Below, piece after piece: positions 9,006 through 17,739 of a stretch of DNA of 64,000 bases (its first letter is position 1; each line of letters begins with the position of its first letter). The position numbers were made by a program, and so were the translations under genes. The notes under the pieces are model-generated. The model was not told where the DNA came from. It made no database searches and worked only from the letters and a program-made list of their open reading frames with translations. This stretch comes from Polaribacter butkevichii. Its GTDB lineage: Bacteria; Bacteroidota; Bacteroidia; Flavobacteriales; Flavobacteriaceae. Location: NCBI RefSeq assembly GCF_038024105.1, contig NZ_CP150661.1:2065001-2129000 (forward strand). Direction: 5' to 3'.

Positions 9006-9356
9006 TTGGATACTTCAATTGAACTAACAAAACTATTATTACCAGAAATTCTTGTTGACTATTTTAAACTAACGAAACACGAAGTTAAAAATGGAGAACT
9101 TCATTTCCATTTCACAGAATTAAATACAATTCCAGAAGAATTTAAAGCACTTAAATTAAGTTCTAAAGGTTTCTTTCCTGAAGCTACTATTCAAGATTTC
9201 CCAATTCGAGGTAAAAACGTTTTTCTACACGTTATTAGACGACGTTGGGTTGAAGAAAATTCTAAAAAAGTAGTTACTAGAGATTGGCAATTAGTAGCAA
9301 AAGGTACTAGAATAACTAGTGAATTTGCTGCTTTTTTAAAAGATATCAGTCAGTAA
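9006..9356 (+). CDS. ISAon1-family transposase N-terminal region (orfA), copy 2
   Basis: 116 residues from TTG 9006, almost identical to orfA of copy 1. It is the N-terminal, probably DNA-binding, part of the ISAon1 transposase. It ends in TAA at 9354-9356 inside the overlap with orfB. The same orfA/orfB arrangement is present in both copies, so it is a normal trait of the element and not decay. Confidence 0.8.
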   Translation: MDTSIELTKLLLPEILVDYFKLTKHEVKNGELHFHFTELNTIPEEFKALKLSSKGFFPEATIQDFPIRGKNVFLHVIRRRWVEENSKKVVTRDWQLVAKGTRITSEFAAFLKDISQ

Positions 9357-10332
9357 TAACGCTACTAGCACTACTACTGTAGCTAATTTCTACGGCGTAA
9401 ACCCTAGAAGTTTACAAAGACAGTATAAAGATTATTTAAGTGATTTTAAAGCTTGGGATCAACAGAAGCACGCAACAGACTGGTTATTGTTTGCAAAGAA
9501 TTTTGGGACTCACTTATCACTTGATGAAACTGCCTTTTCTAACGGTGATTTATATACCATAATAACAAATAAATTAGCTAAAGGAAAGAAAGGCGCAATA
9601 GTAGCCATGATCAAAGGAACTAAAGCTGAAGTTGTCATAAAAATACTTCATAAAATTCCTTTAAAACATAGGAAGAAAGTTATGGAAGTAACCTTAGATA
9701 TGGCGGGAAATATGGGGCTTATAGTCAAGAAATCCTTTCCAAACGCTGCCTTAGTAATAGATCGTTTTCATGTGCAAAAATTAGCATTAGATGCACTGCA
9801 AGAAATAAGAATTAAACATCGATGGGAAGCGATTGATACTGAGAATGATGCCATTGAAAACGCCAGAAGTAAATCTTTAAAATACACCCCAAAACTATTA
9901 CCTAATGGAGATACACTTAAACAACTATTAGCTAGAAGCAGATATCTATTATATAAGTCCAGCAGTAAATGGACTAAAAATCAAGCCATAAGAGCAGAAA
10001 TACTGTTTGAAAAATATCCTGATATAGAGAAAGCATACAAGTTATGCCAAAATCTATCTTGGATATTCAATAACACTACAGATAAAACATCAGCACTTAT
10101 AAGACTTGCTAAATGGGATGAAAAAGTAAGACAAGCACAGTTTAAAAGCTTCAACACGATAGCTAGAACGATGTCCATACATTATAAAAATATCTTAAAC
10201 TATTTTGATAACCGAAGTACTAATGCTTCTGCGGAATCATTCAATGCTAAAATTAAAGCCTTTAGAACTCAGTTTAGAGGCGTCAGAAATGTCGATTTTT
10301 TCTTATATAGACTTACTACTATTTTTGCCTAA
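9340..10332 (+). CDS. ISAon1-family DDE transposase catalytic region (orfB), copy 2
   Basis: The frame is open from AAG 9340 (a TAA sits at 9337-9339) to TAA 10330-10332. The longest start-codon ORF is 281 residues from TTG 9487, but the same residues upstream of that point (NFYGVNPRSLQRQYKDYLSD) are kept in both copies and belong to the protein. DDE residues: LDETAF, IDRFHV, NASAESFNAKIK. This is the ISL3-type core. OrfB lies +1 (or -2) relative to orfA, so it is made either by frameshifting in the 17-base overlap or by reinitiation. It is the only potentially active transposase here. Confidence 0.8.
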   Translation, partial: KISVSNNATSTTTVANFYGVNPRSLQRQYKDYLSDFKAWDQQKHATDWLLFAKNFGTHLSLDETAFSNGDLYTIITNKLAKGKKGAIVAMIKGTKAEVVIKILHKIPLKHRKKVMEVTLDMAGNMGLIVKKSFPNAALVIDRFHVQKLALDALQEIRIKHRWEAIDTENDAIENARSKSLKYTPKLLPNGDTLKQLLARSRYLLYKSSSKWTKNQAIRAEILFEKYPDIEKAYKLCQNLSWIFNNTTDKTSALIRLAKWDEKVRQAQFKSFNTIARTMSIHYKNILNYFDNRSTNASAESFNAKIKAFRTQFRGVRNVDFFLYRLTTIFA

Positions 10333-10364
10333 TCCTAAAATCCCACAACTTTTTGACTTGATCC

Positions 10365-10379
10365 TTTTTGACTTGATCC
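10365..10379 (+). repeat. Duplicated 15-base right end of the IS
   Basis: TTTTTGACTTGATCC at 10365-10379 repeats 10350-10364 exactly. It could be the leftover right tip of copy 1 (which lacks its own right end), with copy 2 nested inside copy 1 and a short deletion at the left junction. Confidence 0.6.
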
Positions 10380-10442
10380 AGCGTGTTCCAAATCGTGTTC
10401 AATTTTAGACGTAAAGGTAATAAATTCGTAAATTGATTGCAT

Positions 10443-10470
10443 AAAAAAACAGTTTAGCGAACTAAACTGT
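10443..10470 (-). terminator. Rho-independent terminator of the initiator tRNA gene
   Basis: ACAGTTTA (10449-10456) pairs with TAAACTGT (10463-10470) around a 6-base loop. Read on the minus strand, a run of T follows (the A tract at 10443-10449 on the plus strand). It lies 24 bases beyond the tRNA 3' end. Confidence 0.8.
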
Positions 10471-10493
10471 TGTTTTATAAAGATTTAAAGTAG

Positions 10494-10566
<73 letters not shown>

Positions 10567-10734
10567 TTGTAATTTCAAAAATAACTTCTTAGCTTTTAAC
10601 TTTCGATTCATAAACTCGACCCGTTATTTCCGGCTGCAAATATACAACAGAAAGTAAGTACCAACCAAATTTTTTTTGATTTTTTTTTAATTATTTTTTA
10701 ATCTTCTAAATTCTAATCAAATAGAAAAAGGAAT

Positions 10735-10742
10735 TATCTTTG
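10735..10742 (+). promoter_or_regulatory. TAnnTTTG -7 box of era
   Basis: TATCTTTG ends only 4 bases before the era ATG. In Bacteroidota transcription starts a few bases after this box, so the era message should be leaderless or nearly so. No clear -33 TTG is seen. Confidence 0.6.
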
Positions 10743-10746
10743 CAGC

Positions 10747-11631
10747 ATGACGCATAAAGCAGGTTTTGTAAATATTATAGGAAATCCTAACGTAGGTAAA
10801 TCAACATTAATGAATGCATTGGTAGGTGAAAAATTATCTATCATTACAGCTAAAGCACAGACTACGAGGCATAGAATCTTAGGAATTGTAAATGAAGACG
10901 ACTATCAAATCGTGTTTTCTGATACTCCAGGTATTTTAAAACCTGCCTACGAACTACAATCTTCTATGATGGATTTTGTAAAATCTGCCTTTGAAGATGC
11001 AGATGTACTTATATATATGGTAGAAGTTGGTGAGAAAGAATTAAAAAATGAAGCTTTCTTTAAAAGAATCATCCATAGTGAGATTCCGGTTATTCTACTT
11101 TTAAACAAAATAGACAAGTCTTCTCAAGAAGAAGTAGAAGAAAAAATCGAATATTGGAAAAACAAAGTTCCCAATGCAGAAGTGTTTGTAATTTCTGCGC
11201 TAGAAAAATTTAATGTTCCTGCCGTTTTCGAAAAAATAAAAGAATTATTGCCAGAAGGTCCTGCTTTTTATCCGAAGGACCAATTAACAGACAAACCAGA
11301 ACGATTTTTTGTAAATGAAAAAATTAGAGAAAAAATTCTAATGCATTACAAAAAAGAAATTCCGTATTCTGTAGAAGTAGAAACAGAAGAATTTATAGAA
11401 GAAGAAAACATTGTTAGAATTCGTTCTATTATCATGGTAGAAAGAGAAACTCAAAAAGGAATTATTATTGGTCATAAAGGATCTGCCCTTAAACGTGTTG
11501 GAGCAGAAGCAAGAAAAGATTTAGAGAAATTTTTTGAGAAAAAAGTTTTTATAGAACTATATGTAAAAGTAAATAAGAATTGGCGTAGTGATAAAACGCA
11601 GCTAAAACGTTTTGGTTACAACCAAAACTAA
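10747..11631 (+). CDS. era: GTPase Era
   Basis: A 294-residue GTPase for 30S subunit and 16S rRNA 3'-end maturation. G1 is GNPNVGKS (residues 12-19), G3 DTPG, G4 NKID, and the C-terminal KH RNA-binding domain contains GIIIGHKGSALKRVG. Length and order match the family. The ATG at 10747 fits the usual N-terminus (MTHKAGFVNIIG) and sits 4 bases after a TATCTTTG box. Its stop overlaps that of the convergent gene by 4 bases (CTAA). Confidence 0.97.
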   Translation: MTHKAGFVNIIGNPNVGKSTLMNALVGEKLSIITAKAQTTRHRILGIVNEDDYQIVFSDTPGILKPAYELQSSMMDFVKSAFEDADVLIYMVEVGEKELKNEAFFKRIIHSEIPVILLLNKIDKSSQEEVEEKIEYWKNKVPNAEVFVISALEKFNVPAVFEKIKELLPEGPAFYPKDQLTDKPERFFVNEKIREKILMHYKKEIPYSVEVETEEFIEEENIVRIRSIIMVERETQKGIIIGHKGSALKRVGAEARKDLEKFFEKKVFIELYVKVNKNWRSDKTQLKRFGYNQN

Positions 11632-12137
11632 CAATTGATAATAGTTATTAAGAAATCGTGTAATTCTTTCATTTGGTTTTTACCGGTTTCTTTTCCTATA
11701 CTTCCTAAAAAGTACAGCAACAACCATATTAATGGCAATGCTACCAAAACAGCAATAGGAAACACCAAGTTTTCACCCAAACGATGTTTTACATAAGCAA
11801 ACACCGAAAAGCCTAAAAACAACGTTGCCACAACAAAGTGAACAAACATAAAAAGTGTCCAAACTTGTGGTTTTGGTCCAAATAAACCTTTTATGGTTGA
11901 TGAATTTTCATTTTTCGCTACAATTTCAAAATGCAATTGTGGAGACCAAAAATGACTTTTCTTAACAGGTATATCAATAAAAACATGCTTTTCTGCCACG
12001 CTACTCCTATACACACAAGCATCACTTTTTAGATATGTTATAATTCTTTTTAATAACTCATCAGCATTTTCTTCTAGATCTATAGAAAACCTCGGACGTA
12101 AAAAAAGATCGCTATTTCTGGTTTCTTTAACACTCAT
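11628..12137 (-). CDS. Uncharacterised two-TM membrane protein
   Basis: A 169-residue protein. After a soluble N-terminal domain of about 85 residues (TRNSDLFLRPRFSIDLEENADEL) come two hydrophobic helices, roughly residues 90-115 and 122-148, and a short charged tail. I do not recognise the family. It is convergent with era, with a 4-base stop-codon overlap. Confidence 0.7.
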   Translation of the reverse strand: MSVKETRNSDLFLRPRFSIDLEENADELLKRIITYLKSDACVYRSSVAEKHVFIDIPVKKSHFWSPQLHFEIVAKNENSSTIKGLFGPKPQVWTLFMFVHFVVATLFLGFSVFAYVKHRLGENLVFPIAVLVALPLIWLLLYFLGSIGKETGKNQMKELHDFLITIINC

Positions 12138-12320
12138 GTGGTTATATATTATTTTTTAAAAGTAATCAAAAATTACGTTTTGTTAACAAATCAATTAAAA
12201 TTCAAGCAAAAAACAATCTTTTTCTTTACAAACAGACCAAAATACTAATATTTACTTATAATTCTCTTAACACTAATTTCAAGATTTGGAAGCACTTTTG
12301 CAAAAAATAAAAACCAAATA

Positions 12321-13832
12321 ATGAAAATTTTACAAAAACTTATTTTAGGAACCTTAATAACCATAGCAATTAGTTGCCAACAAACCGGCGATCCTATATC
12401 ACCTCCGGTAAACACCTCTGTTAATTTTCAACACAAAACTACCATAAATGTAGGTGATGAAGGCGCATCAGAAATTACTGCATTTGATAAAACATCAAAA
12501 AAATTGTTTACAGTTAATGTTGAATCGAATGAAATCTCTATCAATAACATTAGCGATTTAAATGCTCCAATAAAAGAAACATCTATCAATTTAGATGCAT
12601 ATGGCTCTCCTAATAGTGTTGCTGTTTTTGATGGTAAATTAGCCGTAGCTGTAGAAAATCATGTAAAACAAAATCTTGGAAAAATCTTAGTTTTTAGCAC
12701 TTCGGATAATTCTTTATTAAATGAATATACCGTTGGTGCTTTACCAGATATGGTTACCTTTTCTCCTGATGGAAAAACAATTGTTTCTGCCAATGAAGGA
12801 GAGCCAAGTGATGATTATACAAATGATCCTGAAGGAAGTGTAAGTATCATCAACCTAGAAAATAATACGGTAACTACTTTAGATTTTACAGCTTTCAATG
12901 ATCAAGAAACAACTTTAGAAAGCAACGGATTTAGAGTTTTTGGCCCTAATGCAGATTTAGCAAAAGATGTTGAGCCAGAATACGTAGCAATTTCAGAAGA
13001 CTCTAAAACAGCTTGGGTTTCTTTGCAAGAAAACAACGGAATTGCTAAAATAAACCTTGTTACAAAAAGCATCGATAATATTTATCCTTTAGGTTATAAA
13101 GACTATTCTTTAGCAAATAATTCTATTGATGCAAGTGATAAAGATGATGTTACCGAGTTAAAAAACTGGCCAGTAAAAGGTATCTACATGCCAGATGCAA
13201 TTGTGTATGTAAAAATTAATGAGGTAGAATATATTATTTCTGCAAACGAAGGTGATTCTAGAGATTACGACGGTTTTAGCGAAGAAGTAAGAATGGATGA
13301 TTTAACGTTAGATGAAACCGTTTTTCCTGCTGCAAATGATTATTTAAATAAAACAAATTTAGGTCGTTTAAAAACTACAACTACTTTAGGTGATGCAAAT
13401 AATGATGGTAAAGTAGAAGAATTATTTAGCTACGGAGCGCGTTCTTTTAGTATTTGGTCTGCAAACGGAAGTTTAGTTTATGATAGCGGAAATAGTATTG
13501 CAACAGAAACGTTGGCTTTAACACCAGATAGATTTAATGATGGTGATAAAAGAAGTGATGACAAAGGTGCAGAACCAGAAAGTGTAGAAATATTAAACCT
13601 TGGTAATGAGCGCTATATTTTATTTGTAGGTTTAGAAAGAAACGATCAGGTTTTAGTGTATGATATTACAAATCCTACATCTCCTCAATTTTTACAAATC
13701 CTTTCTCATTCTGGTGATGAAGCTCCAGAAGGCTTATTAATAATTGATGCAAATGATAGCCCTACAGGCAAAGACTTACTAGTTGTTTCTAACGAAGATA
13801 GTGGTACAATTACTATTTACGAGAACAACTAA
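12321..13832 (+). CDS. Choice-of-anchor I family beta-propeller lipoprotein
   Basis: A 503-residue protein with a lipoprotein signal (TIAISC, Cys at about residue 19). Repeated strand motifs such as [35 protein letters not shown] and [18 protein letters not shown] are characteristic of the choice-of-anchor I family, a predicted seven-bladed propeller with acidic, probably calcium-binding loops. The C-terminus ends with the last blade and has no sorting domain. It is probably exported and lipid-anchored. A strong terminator follows at 13858. Enzymatic role unknown. Confidence 0.8.
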   Translation: MKILQKLILGTLITIAISCQQTGDPISPPVNTSVNFQHKTTINVGDEGASEITAFDKTSKKLFTVNVESNEISINNISDLNAPIKETSINLDAYGSPNSVAVFDGKLAVAVENHVKQNLGKILVFSTSDNSLLNEYTVGALPDMVTFSPDGKTIVSANEGEPSDDYTNDPEGSVSIINLENNTVTTLDFTAFNDQETTLESNGFRVFGPNADLAKDVEPEYVAISEDSKTAWVSLQENNGIAKINLVTKSIDNIYPLGYKDYSLANNSIDASDKDDVTELKNWPVKGIYMPDAIVYVKINEVEYIISANEGDSRDYDGFSEEVRMDDLTLDETVFPAANDYLNKTNLGRLKTTTTLGDANNDGKVEELFSYGARSFSIWSANGSLVYDSGNSIATETLALTPDRFNDGDKRSDDKGAEPESVEILNLGNERYILFVGLERNDQVLVYDITNPTSPQFLQILSHSGDEAPEGLLIIDANDSPTGKDLLVVSNEDSGTITIYENN

Positions 13833-13857
13833 AAAGCACTAAATTTATAAGTAATCA

Positions 13858-13884
13858 AACCAGCAAAGAAATTTGCTGGTTTTT
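13858..13884 (+). terminator. Rho-independent terminator between the propeller lipoprotein and der
   Basis: AACCAGCAAA (13858-13867) and TTTGCTGGTT (13872-13881) form a perfect 10-base stem with a 4-base loop, followed by TTTT. Confidence 0.85.
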
Positions 13885-13932
13885 GCTGCTTAAAGACTTT
13901 TTTTTTAGTATCATTCTTACAACCTTAAATTG

Positions 13933-13940
13933 TATCTTTG
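13933..13940 (+). promoter_or_regulatory. TAnnTTTG -7 box of der
   Basis: TATCTTTG lies 17 bases before the der ATG at 13958. It excludes an upstream start at 13883, because that codon would precede the transcript start. Confidence 0.6.
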
Positions 13941-13957
13941 CAAAAATTTCAATTCAA

Positions 13958-15274
13958 ATGAATAGTATTGTTGCCATTGTAGGAAGACCAAATGTAGGAA
14001 AGTCGACGCTTTTTAATAGATTGGTTCAAAGAAGAGAAGCCATTGTAGATTCTGTTAGCGGAGTTACAAGAGACAGACATTATGGAAAATCTGACTGGAA
14101 TGGAAAAGAATTTTCTGTGATTGATACCGGTGGATATATTACTGGTTCTGATGATATCTTTGAAGGTGAAATTAGAAAACAAGTAAACCTTGCCATAGAA
14201 GAAGCAGATTTAATTGTTTTTGTAGTAAATGTAGAAGATGGTATTACACCTATGGATGCAGAAGTTGCTAAACTTTTACGTAAGGTTAAAAAACCAATTT
14301 TTACCGTAGTAAATAAGGTTGATAACGCAATGCGTGAGCCAGACGCTATAGAATTCTACAACCTAGGTTTAGGAGAATACTATACAATTGCCTCAATTAA
14401 CGGAAGCGGAACTGGAGATTTATTAGATGCATTAGCAGAAAAAATGCCAGAACCAGAAGAAGTAGATTTAGATTCAGAAAAAGAAGCATTACCAAGATTT
14501 GCCGTGGTTGGAAGACCAAATGCAGGAAAATCTTCATTTATAAACTCTTTAATTGGGCAAGATAGAAACATTGTTACCAATATTGCTGGTACAACTAGAG
14601 ATTCTATTGATACAAAATACAATCGTTTTGGATTCGATTTTAACTTAGTAGATACCGCTGGTATCCGTAAAAAATCTCGTGTAAAAGAAGATTTAGAATT
14701 TTATTCTGTAATGCGTGCAGTACGTTCTATAGAATATTCTGATGTTATTGTTTTAGTAGTTGATGCCACTCGTGGTTTTGAAGGACAAGATCAAAATATA
14801 TTTTGGTTAGCAGAAAAAAACAGAAAAGGAATTGTTATTTTAATCAATAAGTGGGATTTGGTAGAGAAAGAAACCAACACCATGCGAGATTTTGAAGCAA
14901 TGGTAAGAAAACAAATTGAGCCTTTTACAGATGTGCCAATTGTATTTATCTCTGCATTAACAAAACAACGTTTGTTTAAAGCCATAGAAACGGCTGTAGA
15001 AGTTTTTCAGAAAAGAAAAACTAAAATACAAACAAGTAAGTTTAATGAAACAATGTTAGAGATTATTAAAAACTCTCCGCCACCAGCTATAAAAGGGAAG
15101 TTTGTAAAAATTAAATATTGTATGCAATTACCTACACAAACACCACAATTTGTGTTTTTCTGTAACTTGCCTCAATATGTAAAAGATTCGTACAGACGTT
15201 TTCTAGAAAACAAATTAAGAGACATTTACGATTTCTCTGGAGTCCCAATTACTATCTATTTTAGACAAAAATAA
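13958..15274 (+). CDS. der: GTPase Der (EngA)
   Basis: A 438-residue tandem GTPase needed for 50S subunit assembly. The first G domain has [12 protein letters not shown] and NKVD; the second has [12 protein letters not shown] and NKWD; a C-terminal KH-like domain follows. The frame extends upstream to TTG 13883, but the family N-terminus starts at [12 protein letters not shown], and a TATCTTTG promoter box lies between, so 13958 is chosen. Confidence 0.97.
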   Translation: MNSIVAIVGRPNVGKSTLFNRLVQRREAIVDSVSGVTRDRHYGKSDWNGKEFSVIDTGGYITGSDDIFEGEIRKQVNLAIEEADLIVFVVNVEDGITPMDAEVAKLLRKVKKPIFTVVNKVDNAMREPDAIEFYNLGLGEYYTIASINGSGTGDLLDALAEKMPEPEEVDLDSEKEALPRFAVVGRPNAGKSSFINSLIGQDRNIVTNIAGTTRDSIDTKYNRFGFDFNLVDTAGIRKKSRVKEDLEFYSVMRAVRSIEYSDVIVLVVDATRGFEGQDQNIFWLAEKNRKGIVILINKWDLVEKETNTMRDFEAMVRKQIEPFTDVPIVFISALTKQRLFKAIETAVEVFQKRKTKIQTSKFNETMLEIIKNSPPPAIKGKFVKIKYCMQLPTQTPQFVFFCNLPQYVKDSYRRFLENKLRDIYDFSGVPITIYFRQK

Positions 15275-15351
15275 CGTCATTTTGTAACATTTGTTACCGT
15301 AATACGTCTAAATGCTTAGTAACATTGTAAATAAATTTACATTTATAAGGA

Positions 15352-17739
15352 ATGAAAATTATAAAATCAAATTTAATTTCAGAAGCGGAATTACCACTAC
15401 AACTAAACGTATCTTTTAACAAGGTTTTTACCTTGTTTAAAAAATATGCCGATACAGAGTATGCAAAACATCCTTTTCATAGCTCTGCAAAAGAAATGGT
15501 AACTTTAATTAATCTGTATCCTGAATTAAATGATGGTTTTTCTGATTATACCTTATTAGAAAAATATAAAGATCAAATAAATTTATTATTAAATCCCTTA
15601 TTTCCAGAACCTTTATTATTAAATGAAATAAAAGCAGCAAGTATTCCGTTTTCTTTTACTTCTTTTAAATTTACAGATCGTTTTGAGGATATTTTAAAAA
15701 ATGCAGGAGACGATTACCAATTAACTGTTCGTAATTTCGAAGATGACAGCATGTACATTATGGCATGTACATTTATTTTAGGCTATGTTTATGGTTTTAA
15801 GGTAGATGTAAAAAGACCTTTTTATTTTGATATTCCAGACAAAACAACTGGAACAATGAAATACTACAGAACCACTTTTAATGCAGATTTTTCTGAAATT
15901 ACAGCAACAGATAAAGCACCTTTATTAACAGAAAAAGACTTTAAAGAATTACTTAATAATTTTGATAACATAGCACTTTGGAAAGAAAAATTCCCTCCAA
16001 ATAGCTATATTTTTAAAGGCTTTGGTCTTATTAGTTTATTTGATGTTACTTCAGAAGAAATGCTTTCTTCTATTAAAGCAAATTTACTAGAAGGTGCCAC
16101 AGATTTAATACCTAAACTACAAAGTAATTTAAGAGATTTCTACAGCATAAAAGACTTAAAACTTGGCTATTCTATTTTTGATAATATCAATACAAAAATT
16201 TGTGAGACTAAGGTTAATAAATCTAACAGTTTAATCTTAAATCATGGTGCCGAAATAAATTGTAACTCTGGTTACTTTTGTAATGCTATTATGGAAAAAG
16301 TGTTTGAAAACCATGAAACCTTTATCATTTCTGATATAGAACAATACGGTATAAACACAAATCATAATCCTTTTTCTCAGAATCTTCAAGAAAACGGAAT
16401 TCAGAGTATCATTTTAATTCCTATTAAAGCTACCAATAATGGAGATTTAGCTTTATTAGAAATTGCATCACCAAGAGCTTATGATTTAAACTCTGTAAAC
16501 ATCAACAAATTAAAAGATATCATTCCTGTTTTTGAAGCTGCTGTAAAAAGAACTTCAGAAGAGCGTCAAAATATTTTAGAAGCTACCATTCAAGAAAACT
16601 ACACCTCTATACATCATTCTGTAAAATGGCGTTTTTATGAGGCTGCAGAAAAATATCATGTAACACGTCAAATAGACAAGAATGCAAAATTAGACGAAAT
16701 TGTATTTAATAATGTATATCCACTATTTGGTCAAAGTGATATAAAAGGGTCTTCAGAAGCAAGAAATTTAGCCATAAAAGAAGATTTAACAACACAATTA
16801 TCGTTAGCTATTACGGTATTAAAAGACGCTTGCCAATCAGAAAAATTACCTATTTATAACGAATTAATGTTTAGAGTTGCATCTTACTTAAAAGATGTAA
16901 AAAAAGGGTTATCTGCTGGTGATGAAGTAAGTATTCTAGACTTTTTAAGTAGAGAAATCTACCCCGTATTTAATCATATAAAAAATATAAACAAAACGCT
17001 TTCTCAAAAAGTAAGTATTTATATGAATCGTTTAGATAAAAAACTAAACGTTGTTTATGAAAAAAGAAAAGAATACGAAAATAGTGTTACATTATTAAAT
17101 GATAAACTAGCAAAATTCTTAGACAACAAACAAATACAAGCGCAAGAAATGTATCCTCATTATTTTGAGAGATATAAAACGGATGGTGTAGAATACAACA
17201 TGTATATAGGCCAATCTATTACAAAAAGTAAAACTTTTGATAGTCTATATTTATACAACCTTCGTTTATGGCAATTACAGACTACCTACGAAATGGAAAA
17301 TCTAGCCTTTTACGAGCGTAAAAACATGAAACACGATTTACGTGTTGCTTCTCTAATTTTAGTACATAGTACCGCTATGGCGATAAAATTTAGAATGGAC
17401 GAAAAGCAGTTTGATGTAGATGGTGCTTATAATATAAGATACGAAATTATTAAAAAACGTATTGATAAAGCACATATAAAAGGCACCAAAGATCGTTTAA
17501 CCGTACCCGGAAAAATAGCAATTGTTTATTCTCAAAACAAAGATGCATTAGAATATGTAAAATACATAAACTACTTACAGTCTAAAAAACAATTAGGAAC
17601 CATTGAGTTTTTAGATTTAGAAGACCTGCAAGGAGTTAGCGGATTAAAAGCATTAAGAGTTGAGGTTTTATATCAAACAAATTTTAATGAAAACCAAACA
17701 ATTACTTTTAATGATTTAATGAAAGAAATTGAAGCTTAA
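15352..17739 (+). CDS. Large GAF-like domain protein
   Basis: A 795-residue soluble protein without signal peptide. Residues about 290-415 (SLILNHGAEI..., ETFIISDIEQYGIN, IQSIILIPIK, GDLALLEIASP) have the strand-helix order of a GAF sensory domain. The flanks are mostly helical. No histidine kinase, GGDEF or other output domain follows. It is conserved-looking but uncharacterised. It is convergent with the HD-PycTM gene, sharing a TTAA stop overlap. Confidence 0.65.
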   Translation: MKIIKSNLISEAELPLQLNVSFNKVFTLFKKYADTEYAKHPFHSSAKEMVTLINLYPELNDGFSDYTLLEKYKDQINLLLNPLFPEPLLLNEIKAASIPFSFTSFKFTDRFEDILKNAGDDYQLTVRNFEDDSMYIMACTFILGYVYGFKVDVKRPFYFDIPDKTTGTMKYYRTTFNADFSEITATDKAPLLTEKDFKELLNNFDNIALWKEKFPPNSYIFKGFGLISLFDVTSEEMLSSIKANLLEGATDLIPKLQSNLRDFYSIKDLKLGYSIFDNINTKICETKVNKSNSLILNHGAEINCNSGYFCNAIMEKVFENHETFIISDIEQYGINTNHNPFSQNLQENGIQSIILIPIKATNNGDLALLEIASPRAYDLNSVNINKLKDIIPVFEAAVKRTSEERQNILEATIQENYTSIHHSVKWRFYEAAEKYHVTRQIDKNAKLDEIVFNNVYPLFGQSDIKGSSEARNLAIKEDLTTQLSLAITVLKDACQSEKLPIYNELMFRVASYLKDVKKGLSAGDEVSILDFLSREIYPVFNHIKNINKTLSQKVSIYMNRLDKKLNVVYEKRKEYENSVTLLNDKLAKFLDNKQIQAQEMYPHYFERYKTDGVEYNMYIGQSITKSKTFDSLYLYNLRLWQLQTTYEMENLAFYERKNMKHDLRVASLILVHSTAMAIKFRMDEKQFDVDGAYNIRYEIIKKRIDKAHIKGTKDRLTVPGKIAIVYSQNKDALEYVKYINYLQSKKQLGTIEFLDLEDLQGVSGLKALRVEVLYQTNFNENQTITFNDLMKEIEA

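Larger units (their letters stand above)
8939..10364 (+). mobile_element. ISAon1/ISL3-family insertion sequence, copy 2 (complete)
   Basis: The left end begins GGATCAACACAAAAAGTTGT at 8939. The right end at 10342-10364 reads CCCACAACTTTTTGACTTGA plus TCC, its inverse with two or three mismatches, so terminal inverted repeats of about 22 bases are visible. Both transposase frames are open. Directly after the right end, the last 15 bases (TTTTTGACTTGATCC) occur a second time at 10365-10379. No 8-base target duplication is visible when 7542-7549 is compared with the bases after 10364 or 10379. Confidence 0.85.

Noticed and set aside
7542..10387. Target-site duplication around the IS pair
   Set aside because: The 8 bases left of 7550 (TAGTTATT) do not match the bases right of 10364 or 10379.
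10205..10408. 67-residue frame at the IS right end
   Set aside because: Out-of-frame reading of the transposase end and terminal repeat.
13883..13957. N-terminal extension of der
   Set aside because: It covers the terminator tail and the TATCTTTG box; the family begins at [12 protein letters not shown].
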